Shown: one piece after another, positions 7,547 to 16,619 of the stretch | Position numbering within the stretch: the first letter of the stretch is position 1 | Layout: each line of letters opens with the position of its first letter | DNA from: Pseudomonas fragi | GTDB taxonomy: Bacteria > Pseudomonadota > Gammaproteobacteria > Pseudomonadales > Pseudomonadaceae | Length of the DNA: 64,000 bases | NCBI RefSeq assembly: GCF_002269505.1 | Contig: NZ_NQKQ01000014.1 | Location: 1 to 64,000 of the forward strand | Direction of reading: 5' to 3' | The notes under the pieces: generated by a model | Database searches by the model: none | Told to the model about the DNA's origin: nothing | What the model saw: only the letters and a program-made list of their open reading frames with translations | Position numbers and translations under genes: made by a program

Positions 7547-9885
7547 CAGATTTCCTCCCCGGGGAGTGATGACGCTTCAGGTGGCTGAGTACCTTTACCT
7601 GGTGCAGTCTTCGCCAACTTGCTGATGCTCATTGCCGCAGGTTTGGGTTGTAATGACGCGGGGGTGGAGACAGGTTTGGGCTTTTCCGCGGAATTACCGC
7701 TCATTGCCGCAAGAATCACGTCCTTGGGACCATCTGCGACTACCTTGCCCTCGTCCACCACCACAATGCGTTCAACCAGCCCCAGCACTGAAGGGCGATG
7801 AGTCACAACCACAAGTGTTTGCCCTTCCGTTGCACGTTGCAGGTGCTGGAGAAATATCGCTTCGGTCTGGGTGTCCATGGCGCTGGTCGGCTCATCGAGC
7901 AGGAGCAGAGTGGGCCTGGCCAACAAACTGCGCGCCAGGGAGACCAACTGGCGCTGCCCGCCGGACAACCCTTCGCCCATTTCACCGATAGGCAGGTTGA
8001 TACCCGAGGGATGCCGGGCAGCCACCTGGTCCAGGCCGGTAAGCTGCAATACCCTTAAAAATTCATCGACCGTTGCCTCGGGGCGCCCGATCATCACGTT
8101 TTCACGCAATGAGCCGTAGAAAAGGCGAGCATCCTGACCGACATACCCGACGGCTTTGCGCCAGTCGGCCGGATCAATCTGGTTGACATCCAGTCCATCG
8201 GTAAACATTTGCCCGCCTACAGGTGAGTAGAGGCGTGCCATGACTCGCAGAAGGGTCGATTTCCCACTGCCAATTCGCCCGAGAATTGCAACGCGTTCGC
8301 CCGGTTTGATCGTCAGATTGATGCCTTGTAACACCGCGGGGTTGGGTTGCATTGGCGGTGCCGGGTACGAGAACTCAATGCCTTTGAGAACGATCTGGCC
8401 GCTGATTGTCGGTTTTGCCAGATAATCACGGCTGGAGTCATGATCCACAGGCATTGCCATCAACGCATTCAGCGAATTGAGTGCCGCCTTCGCCTGCTGG
8501 AAACGCACTGCCAGACCCACCACCTGACTCAAGGGGGCGGTTGCGCGACTAGCCAGCATCACAGTGGCAATCAATGAACCCATGGTCAGATCGCCAGCAT
8601 CAATCAGGTACACCCCTATCACGATCAGTACGACCGTCTGAACTTGCTGAAAAAAGGTTACAACTCCTGTAACCAGACTCGATAACCCGCGCGACTTCAT
8701 TGAAGTGGCTGCAGCCAGGGCGCTGAAATTCTCCCAGCGACGTTGCATATAGGCCTCTCCACAGACAGCTTTGAGCGTTTCAAGGCCTTCTATGGATTCG
8801 ATCAGTACACCTTGCTTGAGAGAGGACTCACGCAGGTTCTCTTTCATGGTTCGAGCCAGAGGCCACTGAATCACTATGCTGACCAGGAGAATCAGCGGAA
8901 TCAGCAAAAGCGGAACCCAGCCTAAAGGACCGGAGACCATGAAGATGACGCCAACAAACATCAGTACAAAAGGCAAATCGGAGATGGTTGCCAAGGTTGC
9001 CGAAGAGACAAAGTCTCTTACTGATTCAAACTCTCGTAACTGGTTGGCAAATGATCCCGAAGACGCAGGCTTGTGCTCCATCTGAATCGACAGAGCCTGA
9101 CGAAACAGAAGTGTTCCCAATACCAGGTCGGCCTTCTTTCCCGCCCTATCCAGCAAATGCGCCCGGATATAACGGGCCACGGCCTCGAAGACCATTGCGA
9201 TCACCACGCCAATGGCCAGTGACCAAAGGGTGACAAAGGCCTGGTTAGGCACAACACGGTCATAGACGTTCATGGTGAAGAAGATGCTGGCCAGCCCCAG
9301 CACATTGATCAATACCGCACCGATGGCTGCGCTGCGGTAATAACGGCGATAGCGCCAAAGGGTGCTGAATAGCCAGTGTCCGGCGGGTTTCGCCACTTCG
9401 GCGCCTGCACGCATGTCTACCTTGGCTTTGCGTTTGGCAAAAATGGCAAAGCCGGAATATGACTCATCAATAAAGGACTGCGTGACCTCTACTGGCTCAT
9501 TACTGACTTCCGGCAATATCACCTGGTACAGCCAGTTGCGTTTGTTTTCGTCTTCAGGGTCCGGGCGTTTGCCAAGAAAAATGCAGCCGCCCTGTGCCTT
9601 GAACAACAGGATGATCGGTACCAGTTGCCCGGGCAATGCCAAAGCCCTGCGCTGTACCAACCCGGCTGACAAACCGGCATTGGACAAAGTAGCAAGCGCC
9701 AGCGAAGGAGACAGTATCCCGGACTTGGGAAGGCCGGCTGTTAATGCCTGGGGGGAACGCCCTAAACCATAGTGATCACAAAGCCATGAAACGCTTTGTA
9801 ATAATGTGTCCTGGATGTCCGTTTGGGAAGCGGGTATGCCCTGAGGATCCATCTCGGGGCCTTGGGGTGAGCTTTCAATAGCCAT
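7546..9885 (-). CDS. lapB: Type I secretion ABC transporter (LapB-like)
   Basis: The 779-aa start at 9885 is chosen because AAGGA lies 7 bases upstream, whereas the longer reading to 10020 has no such site. Residues 25-145 resemble a C39 peptidase domain but lack the Cys-containing active-site motif, as in the C39-like domains of adhesin and RTX exporters. A six-helix membrane domain follows at about 190-460. The ATPase has Walker A GRIGSGKST near 540, the signature LSGGQ near 642 and Walker B LLLLDEP near 662. A C-terminal tail of about 60 residues is rich in P, K and A. It would power export of the adhesin encoded at the left edge. It is the first gene of the lapB-lapC-lapE unit. Confidence 0.9.
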   Translation of the reverse strand: MAIESSPQGPEMDPQGIPASQTDIQDTLLQSVSWLCDHYGLGRSPQALTAGLPKSGILSPSLALATLSNAGLSAGLVQRRALALPGQLVPIILLFKAQGGCIFLGKRPDPEDENKRNWLYQVILPEVSNEPVEVTQSFIDESYSGFAIFAKRKAKVDMRAGAEVAKPAGHWLFSTLWRYRRYYRSAAIGAVLINVLGLASIFFTMNVYDRVVPNQAFVTLWSLAIGVVIAMVFEAVARYIRAHLLDRAGKKADLVLGTLLFRQALSIQMEHKPASSGSFANQLREFESVRDFVSSATLATISDLPFVLMFVGVIFMVSGPLGWVPLLLIPLILLVSIVIQWPLARTMKENLRESSLKQGVLIESIEGLETLKAVCGEAYMQRRWENFSALAAATSMKSRGLSSLVTGVVTFFQQVQTVVLIVIGVYLIDAGDLTMGSLIATVMLASRATAPLSQVVGLAVRFQQAKAALNSLNALMAMPVDHDSSRDYLAKPTISGQIVLKGIEFSYPAPPMQPNPAVLQGINLTIKPGERVAILGRIGSGKSTLLRVMARLYSPVGGQMFTDGLDVNQIDPADWRKAVGYVGQDARLFYGSLRENVMIGRPEATVDEFLRVLQLTGLDQVAARHPSGINLPIGEMGEGLSGGQRQLVSLARSLLARPTLLLLDEPTSAMDTQTEAIFLQHLQRATEGQTLVVVTHRPSVLGLVERIVVVDEGKVVADGPKDVILAAMSGNSAEKPKPVSTPASLQPKPAAMSISKLAKTAPGKGTQPPEASSLPGEEI

Positions 9886-10427
9886 CAATTGATCCTTGCA
9901 CCAGCCATCTTCGGCACGTGATATAGAAGGTGACTTGCAAAGGAGTTCGTATATCGCCAGTGCCGTCGTTCCTGGGACCGTTCTAAAGCCCTTAGGAAGA
10001 TTCTTACAATCAGCACGCAATAAAAAAACAAGACTTGTCTCAAACTATAAACGTGTAAACACGAAAGCATCTGCAACACCTATCATGTTAGATTTTTTCA
10101 AAAGATCAGCTATAATCCTTGCACCGCAGATTGCTCGAACAATCATGACCGAACGGCCAACTCTCCAACACCTGAAAGTTGAAGAGACCAGCCTTGACCC
10201 CTTAACTTGACCCACCCTCTGTTCGCCAAAGATTAATTTGACAATAACGAAATAAAAACAACTCCTACAATACAAAAAAATACAGCAACATGACCCAGCA
10301 AAAATCCATAGCACGTCAAGACAAACCATCTACACTTACTTTAGAGCAATGAGTCTTATTGAAGGGCGCTTCATGCAAACAAGAAAGAATATTCCTACAG
10401 GCCTATTCCACATAGAGATTTACGCAA
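9886..10427. other. AT-rich divergent intergenic region between the exporter operon and a response-regulator gene
   Basis: This 542-base stretch is clearly richer in A and T than its neighbours. It contains a perfect TATAAT at 10111-10116 with a weak TTAGAT element 17 bases upstream (plus strand), and a TTGACA at 10238-10243 without a well-spaced -10. It must hold the promoters for the exporter operon (minus) and probably for the regulator (plus). No coding sequence or RNA family was recognised. Confidence 0.5.
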
Positions 10428-11117
10428 ATGAGATGGTCTGTAGCATCACCGTTACGAATCATTTTGCTGGATGATCACGCGCTAATCAGAGAGGCTCTGG
10501 AAGTCCGGTTCTCGCTGGAAGCAGATTTCAAAGTACAAGGGGTATGCTCAACAAGCCGGGAGCTGTTGGAGAGCCTTAACAGAGCTGAAGCAGACCTTGT
10601 GGTCCTTGATTATCAACTTGCCGATGCCGACATTGATGGCTTGCGCTTGATCCAGTCAGTGCGTAGACACCACCCGAGCATAAGAATCGTGATTTATTCA
10701 TCCTCCGAGAAGCCTGCAACCGTGAACATGAGCATTCGTGCTGGAGCCAACGGATTTGTCGGAAAGTCCCAGCCAACGGATGAGCTGTTACGGGCTATCA
10801 GAATGGTGGCTTTGGACCGCATTTACCTGGCACCGGCAATGGCAGCTGAATTGGAAAAAATTCCTGCAGCGCAAATGCTACCCGAAGGGGATAATCCAGA
10901 TCATGCGTTCACTTTAAGCAATCAACCGAATCTTTCACCCAAGGAGTCTGAAGTATTGCGGTGCTGCCTGGAGGGGATGTCCGTCTCTCAAATTGCCAGT
11001 AAATTTACACGCAGCCGTAAAACCATCAGCGGGCAAAAGCAGGCAGCATTCCGAAAGTTGGGAATAAAGACCGATACAGAGTTATTCAAGCTACAAGTTC
11101 AACTCAAAAAATCATGA
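10428..11117 (+). CDS. NarL/RcsB-type response regulator with LuxR DNA-binding domain
   Basis: In this 229-aa protein residues 8-125 are a receiver: the DDH acidic pair, phospho-acceptor Asp in VVLDYQLADADIDG, the S of YSSSEK and Lys in VGKSQP. Residues 165-225 are a LuxR-type helix-turn-helix (LSPKESEVLRCCLEGMSVSQIASKFTRSRKTISGQKQAAFRKLG). The TISGQKQ-FRKLG wording is RcsB-like. It is transcribed away from the adhesin exporter and converges with another LuxR-type regulator. No intact histidine kinase lies nearby, only the decayed one at 3.3-4.5 kb. I infer control of surface adhesion, not shown directly. Confidence 0.85.
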   Translation: MRWSVASPLRIILLDDHALIREALEVRFSLEADFKVQGVCSTSRELLESLNRAEADLVVLDYQLADADIDGLRLIQSVRRHHPSIRIVIYSSSEKPATVNMSIRAGANGFVGKSQPTDELLRAIRMVALDRIYLAPAMAAELEKIPAAQMLPEGDNPDHAFTLSNQPNLSPKESEVLRCCLEGMSVSQIASKFTRSRKTISGQKQAAFRKLGIKTDTELFKLQVQLKKS

Positions 11118-11169
11118 GAGATAGAGTCTCATCGCGACACAGATTACAGCGGTAACCCCCCAATAAAAA

Positions 11170-11796
11170 TCATATCAATTTGTTACGCCACGCAAGATCC
11201 ACAAGAGCAAGTAAATTATCAACCTCAAGCTTATGAATCAAACTTTTTTTGCATATAGAAACAACACGATTGCTCAGCAGCATACAGGCTGCAATTTCCT
11301 TATTGGTCATGCCTTGTACCAAAAGCTGTAAAACTCTTAGCTCACGAACAGACAGGCTTTCAATCCGCTGATATTCAATCTCTTTACGAGAGGTTTCACC
11401 CAAGGCGGAGGTTTCAGAAGGAAAGTACATCCCGCCGCCCTGAACCGCCCTGAGCGCACTTAACAGATCGCCCAGATCATGCTGTTTGTTAACAAACCCG
11501 TAGGCCCCAATATGCCTGCAGTGCTTAGCCAAATGCTCCGCAGACTCACAGGTCAATATAATAGATTTTACTGGCCATTTCTTGGCAACGATTTGTTCTA
11601 TCAGCGTCAAGCCATCGACGCCAGGAATACCCAGATCAATAATGGCAATGTCGGGGTGCACAGTTTCCAGAATAGTGAGTGCATCTGCACCACTTCCCGT
11701 CTGAGCGACCACATCAAAACCGGTATTTCTCAGCAACAGCCACACCGCCATTCGCATGACAGGATGATCATCGACAATCATCACTTGATCATTCAC
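11170..11796 (-). CDS. BvgA/EvgA-type response regulator with LuxR DNA-binding domain
   Basis: The 208-aa GTG start at 11796 is preferred. GAGG lies 6-7 bases upstream, and the protein then begins directly at the receiver (VNDQVMIVDDHPVM). A longer frame to 11883 adds an implausible leader. Receiver residues include the DD pair, phospho-acceptor in IIDLGIPGVDG, and Lys in VNKQHD. The C-terminal LuxR-type HTH reads LSVRELRVLQLLVQGMTNKEIAACMLLSNRVVS. The EvgA/BvgA type matches the BvgS/EvgS-like kinase remnant at 3.3-4.5 kb, suggesting the two were once partners. This regulator is intact, so it may now be driven by another kinase or act without phosphorylation. Confidence 0.85.
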   Translation of the reverse strand: MNDQVMIVDDHPVMRMAVWLLLRNTGFDVVAQTGSGADALTILETVHPDIAIIDLGIPGVDGLTLIEQIVAKKWPVKSIILTCESAEHLAKHCRHIGAYGFVNKQHDLGDLLSALRAVQGGGMYFPSETSALGETSRKEIEYQRIESLSVRELRVLQLLVQGMTNKEIAACMLLSNRVVSICKKSLIHKLEVDNLLALVDLAWRNKLI

Positions 11797-11894
11797 AGCA
11801 CACCTCAACAAGCAGTCACGTGAAGCAATAATATATGGCTGTACCCACAAGAAAATCATGAACTGACCAGAATTTTGAGTCAATTCTTAGCTGA

Positions 11895-12851
11895 TCAGAC
11901 GTTTATGCCTGCAACATTGGACACCTGCCTGGAGGTCAGCTCAAAACCCCGACGGCCCTGCAATCCGCCTGTATGCACGAATACCAGGCGCTTACCAGTG
12001 ACAATACGCCCTGATCCTGCTGCGTGCCTGAGTGCCATCAATGCCTTGCCGGTGTACAGCGGCTCCAGCGTCACATCACTGGTCGCCTCGCTGTCCTGTA
12101 TAAACTCCAGTAAGGCGTCATCCACCCTGGCAAAACCGCCGCGACTGGCATCGATCACTTCAAAATTACGTTCCCGCAGTCCTCCAGCCTGCAAAATGGC
12201 CTCAACTTGCGGGACTACACCGTGATCTTCGGGCACCGCCAGCGCGCCATACACCCGCCGCCTACCCTCCTCGCCCAGCACCAGTCCGGCCAGGGTGGTG
12301 CCGGTACCCGCAGCCAGCCACCAGCCGTCGTAATCGTCCCAGCCCACAGTCGCCAGTTGCTCGCGCACCATGCTTACCAACGGTGTGCAACCCAGGGCGC
12401 CCGCCAGCCCGCCGCCGCCCTCGGGAACCTGATGCAGGTTCGGGTACAGGGCCTGCCACGGCTGCCAGAACCCCGGTTCATGGCGCGCCCGGTAGCCAGC
12501 AAAGCCCAGCCAGTGCAGCTGCATGCCAAAGCGTTCAAGGTCCATCGTGGTGGGCGTTTGCTGGGGATGGCCGCGTAACAGCCCGACGGTGGCAAAGCCA
12601 AAGCGCTTGCCGGCCGCCGCCAGGGCATGCAGGTGATTGGAGTGGGCACCGCCCAGGCTGATCAGCCCGTCTGCCCCGGCTGCCCGCGCCGCGTGCAAAT
12701 GCTCAGTGAGCTTGAACCACTTGTTGCCGCTGATCAGCGGGTCAATCAGGTCCAGGCGCAATACCGCCACTTGCACACCGGCCTGTTGCAACCAGTCCAG
12801 GTGCAGGCGTTGCAACGGCGCATGGGGGTGCCAGTCGATCAAGGGCAGCAT
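11895..12851 (-). CDS. PLP-dependent ACC deaminase / D-cysteine desulfhydrase family enzyme
   Basis: This 318-aa fold-type II PLP enzyme has the Schiff-base lysine in SGNKWFKL (Lys44), GGAHSNHLHALAAAGKRFG downstream, and a phosphate-binding glycine loop in AAGTGTTLAGL. The family contains ACC deaminases and D-cysteine desulfhydrases. Residue patterns alone do not settle the substrate, and many pseudomonad members are not true ACC deaminases. It is transcribed divergently from the PBP2 gene. It has no metabolic neighbours that would define a pathway. Confidence 0.8.
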   Translation of the reverse strand: MLPLIDWHPHAPLQRLHLDWLQQAGVQVAVLRLDLIDPLISGNKWFKLTEHLHAARAAGADGLISLGGAHSNHLHALAAAGKRFGFATVGLLRGHPQQTPTTMDLERFGMQLHWLGFAGYRARHEPGFWQPWQALYPNLHQVPEGGGGLAGALGCTPLVSMVREQLATVGWDDYDGWWLAAGTGTTLAGLVLGEEGRRRVYGALAVPEDHGVVPQVEAILQAGGLRERNFEVIDASRGGFARVDDALLEFIQDSEATSDVTLEPLYTGKALMALRHAAGSGRIVTGKRLVFVHTGGLQGRRGFELTSRQVSNVAGINV

Positions 12852-13005
12852 GGCAGGGGCTCAATTGAAAAGAACGAGTTTACAGCAGCCTGTCGATTTT
12901 CATGTTCAGAACGCCCAATAAACTGACTCCGGATGCGGCTTCTTGTTAAGGTGTGCGCCGAATTTTGTAGTGCTGCTATCTGTTTTTTTCACGCGAGCCC
13001 CCTTA

Positions 13006-14901
13006 ATGCCTGAGCCGATCCCTCTTAAAGATCACGAATCCGAAAAACGGCTGGTCAATAAAAGACTGATCGCCTGTGCGGCGCTGGTTATGGCTATCAG
13101 CTGCGCCCTGATCGGCCGTATGTACTTTTTGCAAGTCACTGAGTTCGACTACAACTCGACGGTATCCGAAAACAACCGGGTACATGTGCTGCCCATCCCT
13201 CCTGAACGCGGCTTTATCTACGATCGCAACGGCGTACTGCTGGCCGATAACCAGCCCAGTTTCAATATGACCATCACCCGCGAACGCGCTGGCGACACCG
13301 CCAAAGTGCTGGATTCAGTGTTCAGCATCCTGCACTTGCCCGAAGAAGACCGGGCCGTGTTTGCCAAGGCGATGAAACAGGCCCGCCATCCATTTGATCC
13401 TTCGACCCTGCTGTACGAGCTGACTGAAGATCAGATTGCCCTGCTGGCCGTCAACCAGTTCCGCCTGCCAGGTATTGATGTCGAGGCGCAGTTTGTACGC
13501 CACTATCCGCAGGGCGATCACTTTGCCCATTCCGTTGGCTATGTCGGGCGGATCAACGAGAAAGAAGCCAAGCAACTGGATGCCACCCAATACCGTGGCA
13601 CCCAGTCGATCGGCAAGACCGGCATCGAGCGTTTCTATGAAAACGAACTGCACGGCAAGGTCGGTTTTGAAGAAGTCGAGACCAACGCCCAGGGCCGGGT
13701 CATGCGCGTGCTGCGTCACACCGATGCGGTGGCAGGCAAGAACATCGTCCTGAGCCTGGATATCAAGTTGCAGGAAGCCGCCGAGGATGCATTGGGCGAC
13801 CGCCGTGGCTCGATCATCGCCCTGGACCCGAAGACCGGCGAAGTGCTGGCGATGGTCAGCAAGCCCAGCTTTGACCCCAACCTGTTCGTGACCGGCATTA
13901 GCTCCAAGGACTACTCGGGGCTGCGCGATTCTATCGACAAACCACTGTTCAACCGCGCCTTACGCGGGCTTTACGCGCCGGGTTCGACCATCAAGCCCGA
14001 GGTGGCGATTGCCGGCCTGGACAGCGGCGTGATTTCGGCATCGACCCGGGTGTTTGACCCCGGCTATTTCCAGTTGCCCAATGTCGACCACAAGTACCGT
14101 AACTGGAACCACAGCGGCGACGGCTGGGTAGACTTAAACGCCGCCATCATGCGTTCCAACGACACCTACTTTTATGACCTGGCGTCCAAACTGGGCATTG
14201 ACCGCATGCACGACTACATGGCCGAGTTCGGCCTTGGGCAAAAGGTCTCGCTGGACATGTTTGAAGAGTCTTCAGGGCTGATGCCGTCCCGCGAGTGGAA
14301 GCGCAGCACCCGCCGCCAGGCCTGGTTCCCCGGTGAAACCGTGATTCTGGGCATCGGCCAGGGCTACATGCAGGTCACCCCGCTGCAACTGGCCCAGGCC
14401 ACGGCACTGATCGCCAACAAGGGCGTGTGGAACCGCCCGCACCTGGCCAGGACTGTTGACGGCACACCGCCGGTGGATGAACACCCGATACCGAATCTGG
14501 TACTGCGTGACCCGCGCGACTGGGAACAGGTCAACCACGCCATGCAACTGGTCATGCACGACCCGCGCGGGATCGCCCGCGCAGCGGCCCAGGGCGTGCA
14601 ATACCGGATCGCCGGCAAGAGCGGTACGGCGCAAGTGGTGGCGATCAAGCAGGGCGAGCGTTATAACCGCCTCAAAACCGCCGAGCGCAACCGCGACAAC
14701 GCCCTGTTTGTGGGCTTTGCCCCGGCGGAAGATCCGCAAATCGTGATTTCGGTGATGATCGAAAACGGCGAAGCCGGTGGCCGGGTCGCCGGCCCGGTGG
14801 TACGCAAGGTGATGGATGCCTGGCTGCTGGACAACCATGGCCTGCTCAAGCCGCAGTACGCCAGCCCGCAGGTCAAGGGGCATACCGCGCCGCATGTTTA
14901 A
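13006..14901 (+). CDS. mrdA: Penicillin-binding protein 2 (peptidoglycan transpeptidase)
   Basis: The ATG at 13006 gives 631 aa, the usual PBP2 length. An upstream TTG at 12943 would add a leader with no support. One transmembrane helix (about 20-45) is followed by a PBP dimer domain (RGFIYDRNGVLLADN) and a transpeptidase domain. The catalytic motifs are all present: S-T-I-K with the active Ser at 327, S-N-D near 385 and K-S-G-T near 547. It would crosslink peptidoglycan during cell elongation. The rodA, rlpA and rlmH neighbours expected of the main pseudomonad mrdA locus are absent, so this is likely a second PBP2 copy. Confidence 0.9.
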   Translation: MPEPIPLKDHESEKRLVNKRLIACAALVMAISCALIGRMYFLQVTEFDYNSTVSENNRVHVLPIPPERGFIYDRNGVLLADNQPSFNMTITRERAGDTAKVLDSVFSILHLPEEDRAVFAKAMKQARHPFDPSTLLYELTEDQIALLAVNQFRLPGIDVEAQFVRHYPQGDHFAHSVGYVGRINEKEAKQLDATQYRGTQSIGKTGIERFYENELHGKVGFEEVETNAQGRVMRVLRHTDAVAGKNIVLSLDIKLQEAAEDALGDRRGSIIALDPKTGEVLAMVSKPSFDPNLFVTGISSKDYSGLRDSIDKPLFNRALRGLYAPGSTIKPEVAIAGLDSGVISASTRVFDPGYFQLPNVDHKYRNWNHSGDGWVDLNAAIMRSNDTYFYDLASKLGIDRMHDYMAEFGLGQKVSLDMFEESSGLMPSREWKRSTRRQAWFPGETVILGIGQGYMQVTPLQLAQATALIANKGVWNRPHLARTVDGTPPVDEHPIPNLVLRDPRDWEQVNHAMQLVMHDPRGIARAAAQGVQYRIAGKSGTAQVVAIKQGERYNRLKTAERNRDNALFVGFAPAEDPQIVISVMIENGEAGGRVAGPVVRKVMDAWLLDNHGLLKPQYASPQVKGHTAPHV

Positions 14902-14987
14902 AAGCCGAGCCCTCTCGCAATAATGAGGGGGCAGGCATGGCGATTTGACTCAAGCCGTCGACTCACCCACTCTTACATCCCATACGC

Positions 14988-16064
14988 ATGCCTGTTTCTG
15001 GATATTGGATGACCCAGCCCCGCCGCTACCTCGTAATCAGCCTTGTATCAGCACTTGTTGCCGGCGGCCTCTGGTATTCGATGCGCCCTGCTCCTGTCGC
15101 CCCCACACCTTCCGTAAACCAGCGCTATTCCATCGCACTGGATATGGCCCATAACGGCAAACCCGGTGCCGCCCGCGTGCTTTACCAGCAACTGGCCCGC
15201 ACCGATCTGAGCGATACCCGCCGCGCCAGCCTGCATGGCGAATTGCCCAATTATCCGAGCCCGCAAGCACTCAAGCTGGCCGACGCCGACCTGCTCAACC
15301 CGTCGCCGCTGGTACGTATTGCCGCGATTCAGAGCATTGTGGGCCTGGTCCCCAGCGCCCAGCGCACGCTGTTGCTGGGGCCATTGCTCGATGACAGCGA
15401 ACAAAGTGTACGGTTTGCCGCGGCCAACGCCCTGCTCGGTCTGTCTCCGGATGAACAGGGGCTGTACTTTGGCCCTTTGCAGCAAGTGATCGACGAGTAC
15501 GAGCGCGATCTCAAGACCCGACCTCAAGACCCCCAGGCTCAGGGCCAGCTCGCCCGCCTGTACCTGCACGAAGGCCAGCTCGATGACGCCCAGGCTGCAC
15601 TGGAGCAAGTCACCCTCCTGGACCCGGACAACCTCAAGGCCGTCGTCGCGCAGATCGAGTTGCTGGACAAACGCGGCAAGGCCGACCAGGCCCGGCAATT
15701 GCTGGCCAGGCAGCTTGAAGCTCATCCTGACTCAGCGTATCTGCAACATGCCTTGGGCATCTGGCTGCTCAATCATGGCCAGACCGAATACGCCCTGCTG
15801 GGCCTGGCCAGAGCCGTTGAGCTGGAGCCCGACAACAGTGACTACCGTTACAAACTGGCCACAGCCCTGCACGACCTCGACCAGCTGGAAGCCGCGCAAC
15901 GTCAGCTCGAAGAGCTGCTGCAACGCCAGCCGGCCAATCGCAAGGCGCGAGTGTTGTTGATTCGTTACTGGAAGGAGGCCGGGCAGTTGCAGAATGTACA
16001 GGTGCTGCTCGCGCAACTGGAGCAGCAAAACCCGGATGACCCGGCATTGCAGCAGGGGTTGTGA
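14988..16064 (+). CDS. Membrane-anchored HEAT/TPR-repeat protein
   Basis: The 358-aa protein has an N-terminal hydrophobic anchor (about residues 14-30). Residues 95-165 are HEAT-like (LNPSPLVRIAAIQSIVGL, DDSEQSVRFAAANALLGL). From about 175 to the end there are TPR-like repeats with the A-x-L-x-P-x-N/D pattern. Start choice is uncertain: ATG at 14988 or at 15009, neither with a strong ribosome-binding site. It follows the PBP2 gene in the same direction after about 85 bases and may be co-transcribed. A periplasmic scaffold role is plausible, but no specific function is recognised. Confidence 0.7.
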   Translation: MPVSGYWMTQPRRYLVISLVSALVAGGLWYSMRPAPVAPTPSVNQRYSIALDMAHNGKPGAARVLYQQLARTDLSDTRRASLHGELPNYPSPQALKLADADLLNPSPLVRIAAIQSIVGLVPSAQRTLLLGPLLDDSEQSVRFAAANALLGLSPDEQGLYFGPLQQVIDEYERDLKTRPQDPQAQGQLARLYLHEGQLDDAQAALEQVTLLDPDNLKAVVAQIELLDKRGKADQARQLLARQLEAHPDSAYLQHALGIWLLNHGQTEYALLGLARAVELEPDNSDYRYKLATALHDLDQLEAAQRQLEELLQRQPANRKARVLLIRYWKEAGQLQNVQVLLAQLEQQNPDDPALQQGL

Positions 16065-16076
16065 CCCACCGAACCT

Positions 16077-16161
16077 GTGGGAGCGGGCTTGCTCGCGAAA
16101 GCATCACCCGAATGCTTCAGACAGACCGAGTTGCCTGCATCGCGAGCAAGCCCGCTCCCAC
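16077..16161. repeat. REP doublet (REPIN-like palindrome)
   Basis: Two inverted copies of GTGGGAGCGGGCTTGCTCGC (16077 onward, and the reverse ending at 16161) enclose about 40 bases. This is the common REP family of fluorescent pseudomonads. It sits between converging genes. Confidence 0.9.
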
Positions 16162-16175
16162 AAGGGTATCGGGCG

Positions 16176-16553
16176 TCAAGCCAGCAGCTTCTGGATCTGC
16201 GCCTGCAAGGTGTCGAGGTCAAACGGCTTGGCCAGGATCGGCGCCGTCAGGGTAATAGGGCTGCCCGTATCGCGGATTTCGGCCGGGTAACCGCTGATAA
16301 AGATGACTTTCAAGTCCGGGCGCAGCTTGAGCGCAGGCTCGGCAATCTGAACCCCCGAAATGCCGCCGGGCAAACGGAAGTCGGTGACCATGAGGTCCAG
16401 ATGCGGCTTGCTCGCCAGGATCTCGAACGCCTGCTCGCCGTTTTCGGCCTGCAACACCCTGTAGCCCTCACCTGACAAATAGGCGCTAAGCACCATCAGG
16501 ATCGAAGGATCGTCTTCGACAATCAAAACAACATCTTGCGCATCTTCACTCAT
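16176..16553 (-). CDS. Single-domain response regulator (receiver)
   Basis: The 125-aa start at 16553 has AAGG 6 bases upstream and begins MSEDAQDVVLIVEDD. Almost the whole protein is a receiver domain, with the EDD pair, phospho-acceptor in LMVTDFRLPGGISG, Ser in FISGYP and Lys in LAKPF. There is no output domain, so it acts by protein contact or as a phosphate sink. It is the last gene of the minus-strand signalling operon, separated from the kinase at 16620 by 66 bases. The VTDFRLPGG-SG wording is typical of receivers paired with hybrid kinases in pseudomonads. Confidence 0.85.
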   Translation of the reverse strand: MSEDAQDVVLIVEDDPSILMVLSAYLSGEGYRVLQAENGEQAFEILASKPHLDLMVTDFRLPGGISGVQIAEPALKLRPDLKVIFISGYPAEIRDTGSPITLTAPILAKPFDLDTLQAQIQKLLA

Positions 16554-16619
16554 GGGAAACCTTAATTCATGCAATCGCTGCCAATATGACCCCGGGCGCG
16601 GTCATAGGTTGCGCCCAGT

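Noticed and set aside
10145..10210. A 21-codon frame (MTERPTLQHLKVEETSLDPLT) in the divergent intergenic region
   Set aside because: No ribosome-binding site, no recognisable sequence, and it lies in an AT-rich promoter region.
11895..12851. True ACC deaminase
   Set aside because: The family is clear, but the substrate-determining residues could not be verified by eye, so only the family name is given.
16077..16161. CRISPR-like or IS-end repeats
   Set aside because: The inverted arms are standard pseudomonad REP sequences. There is no array and no transposase.
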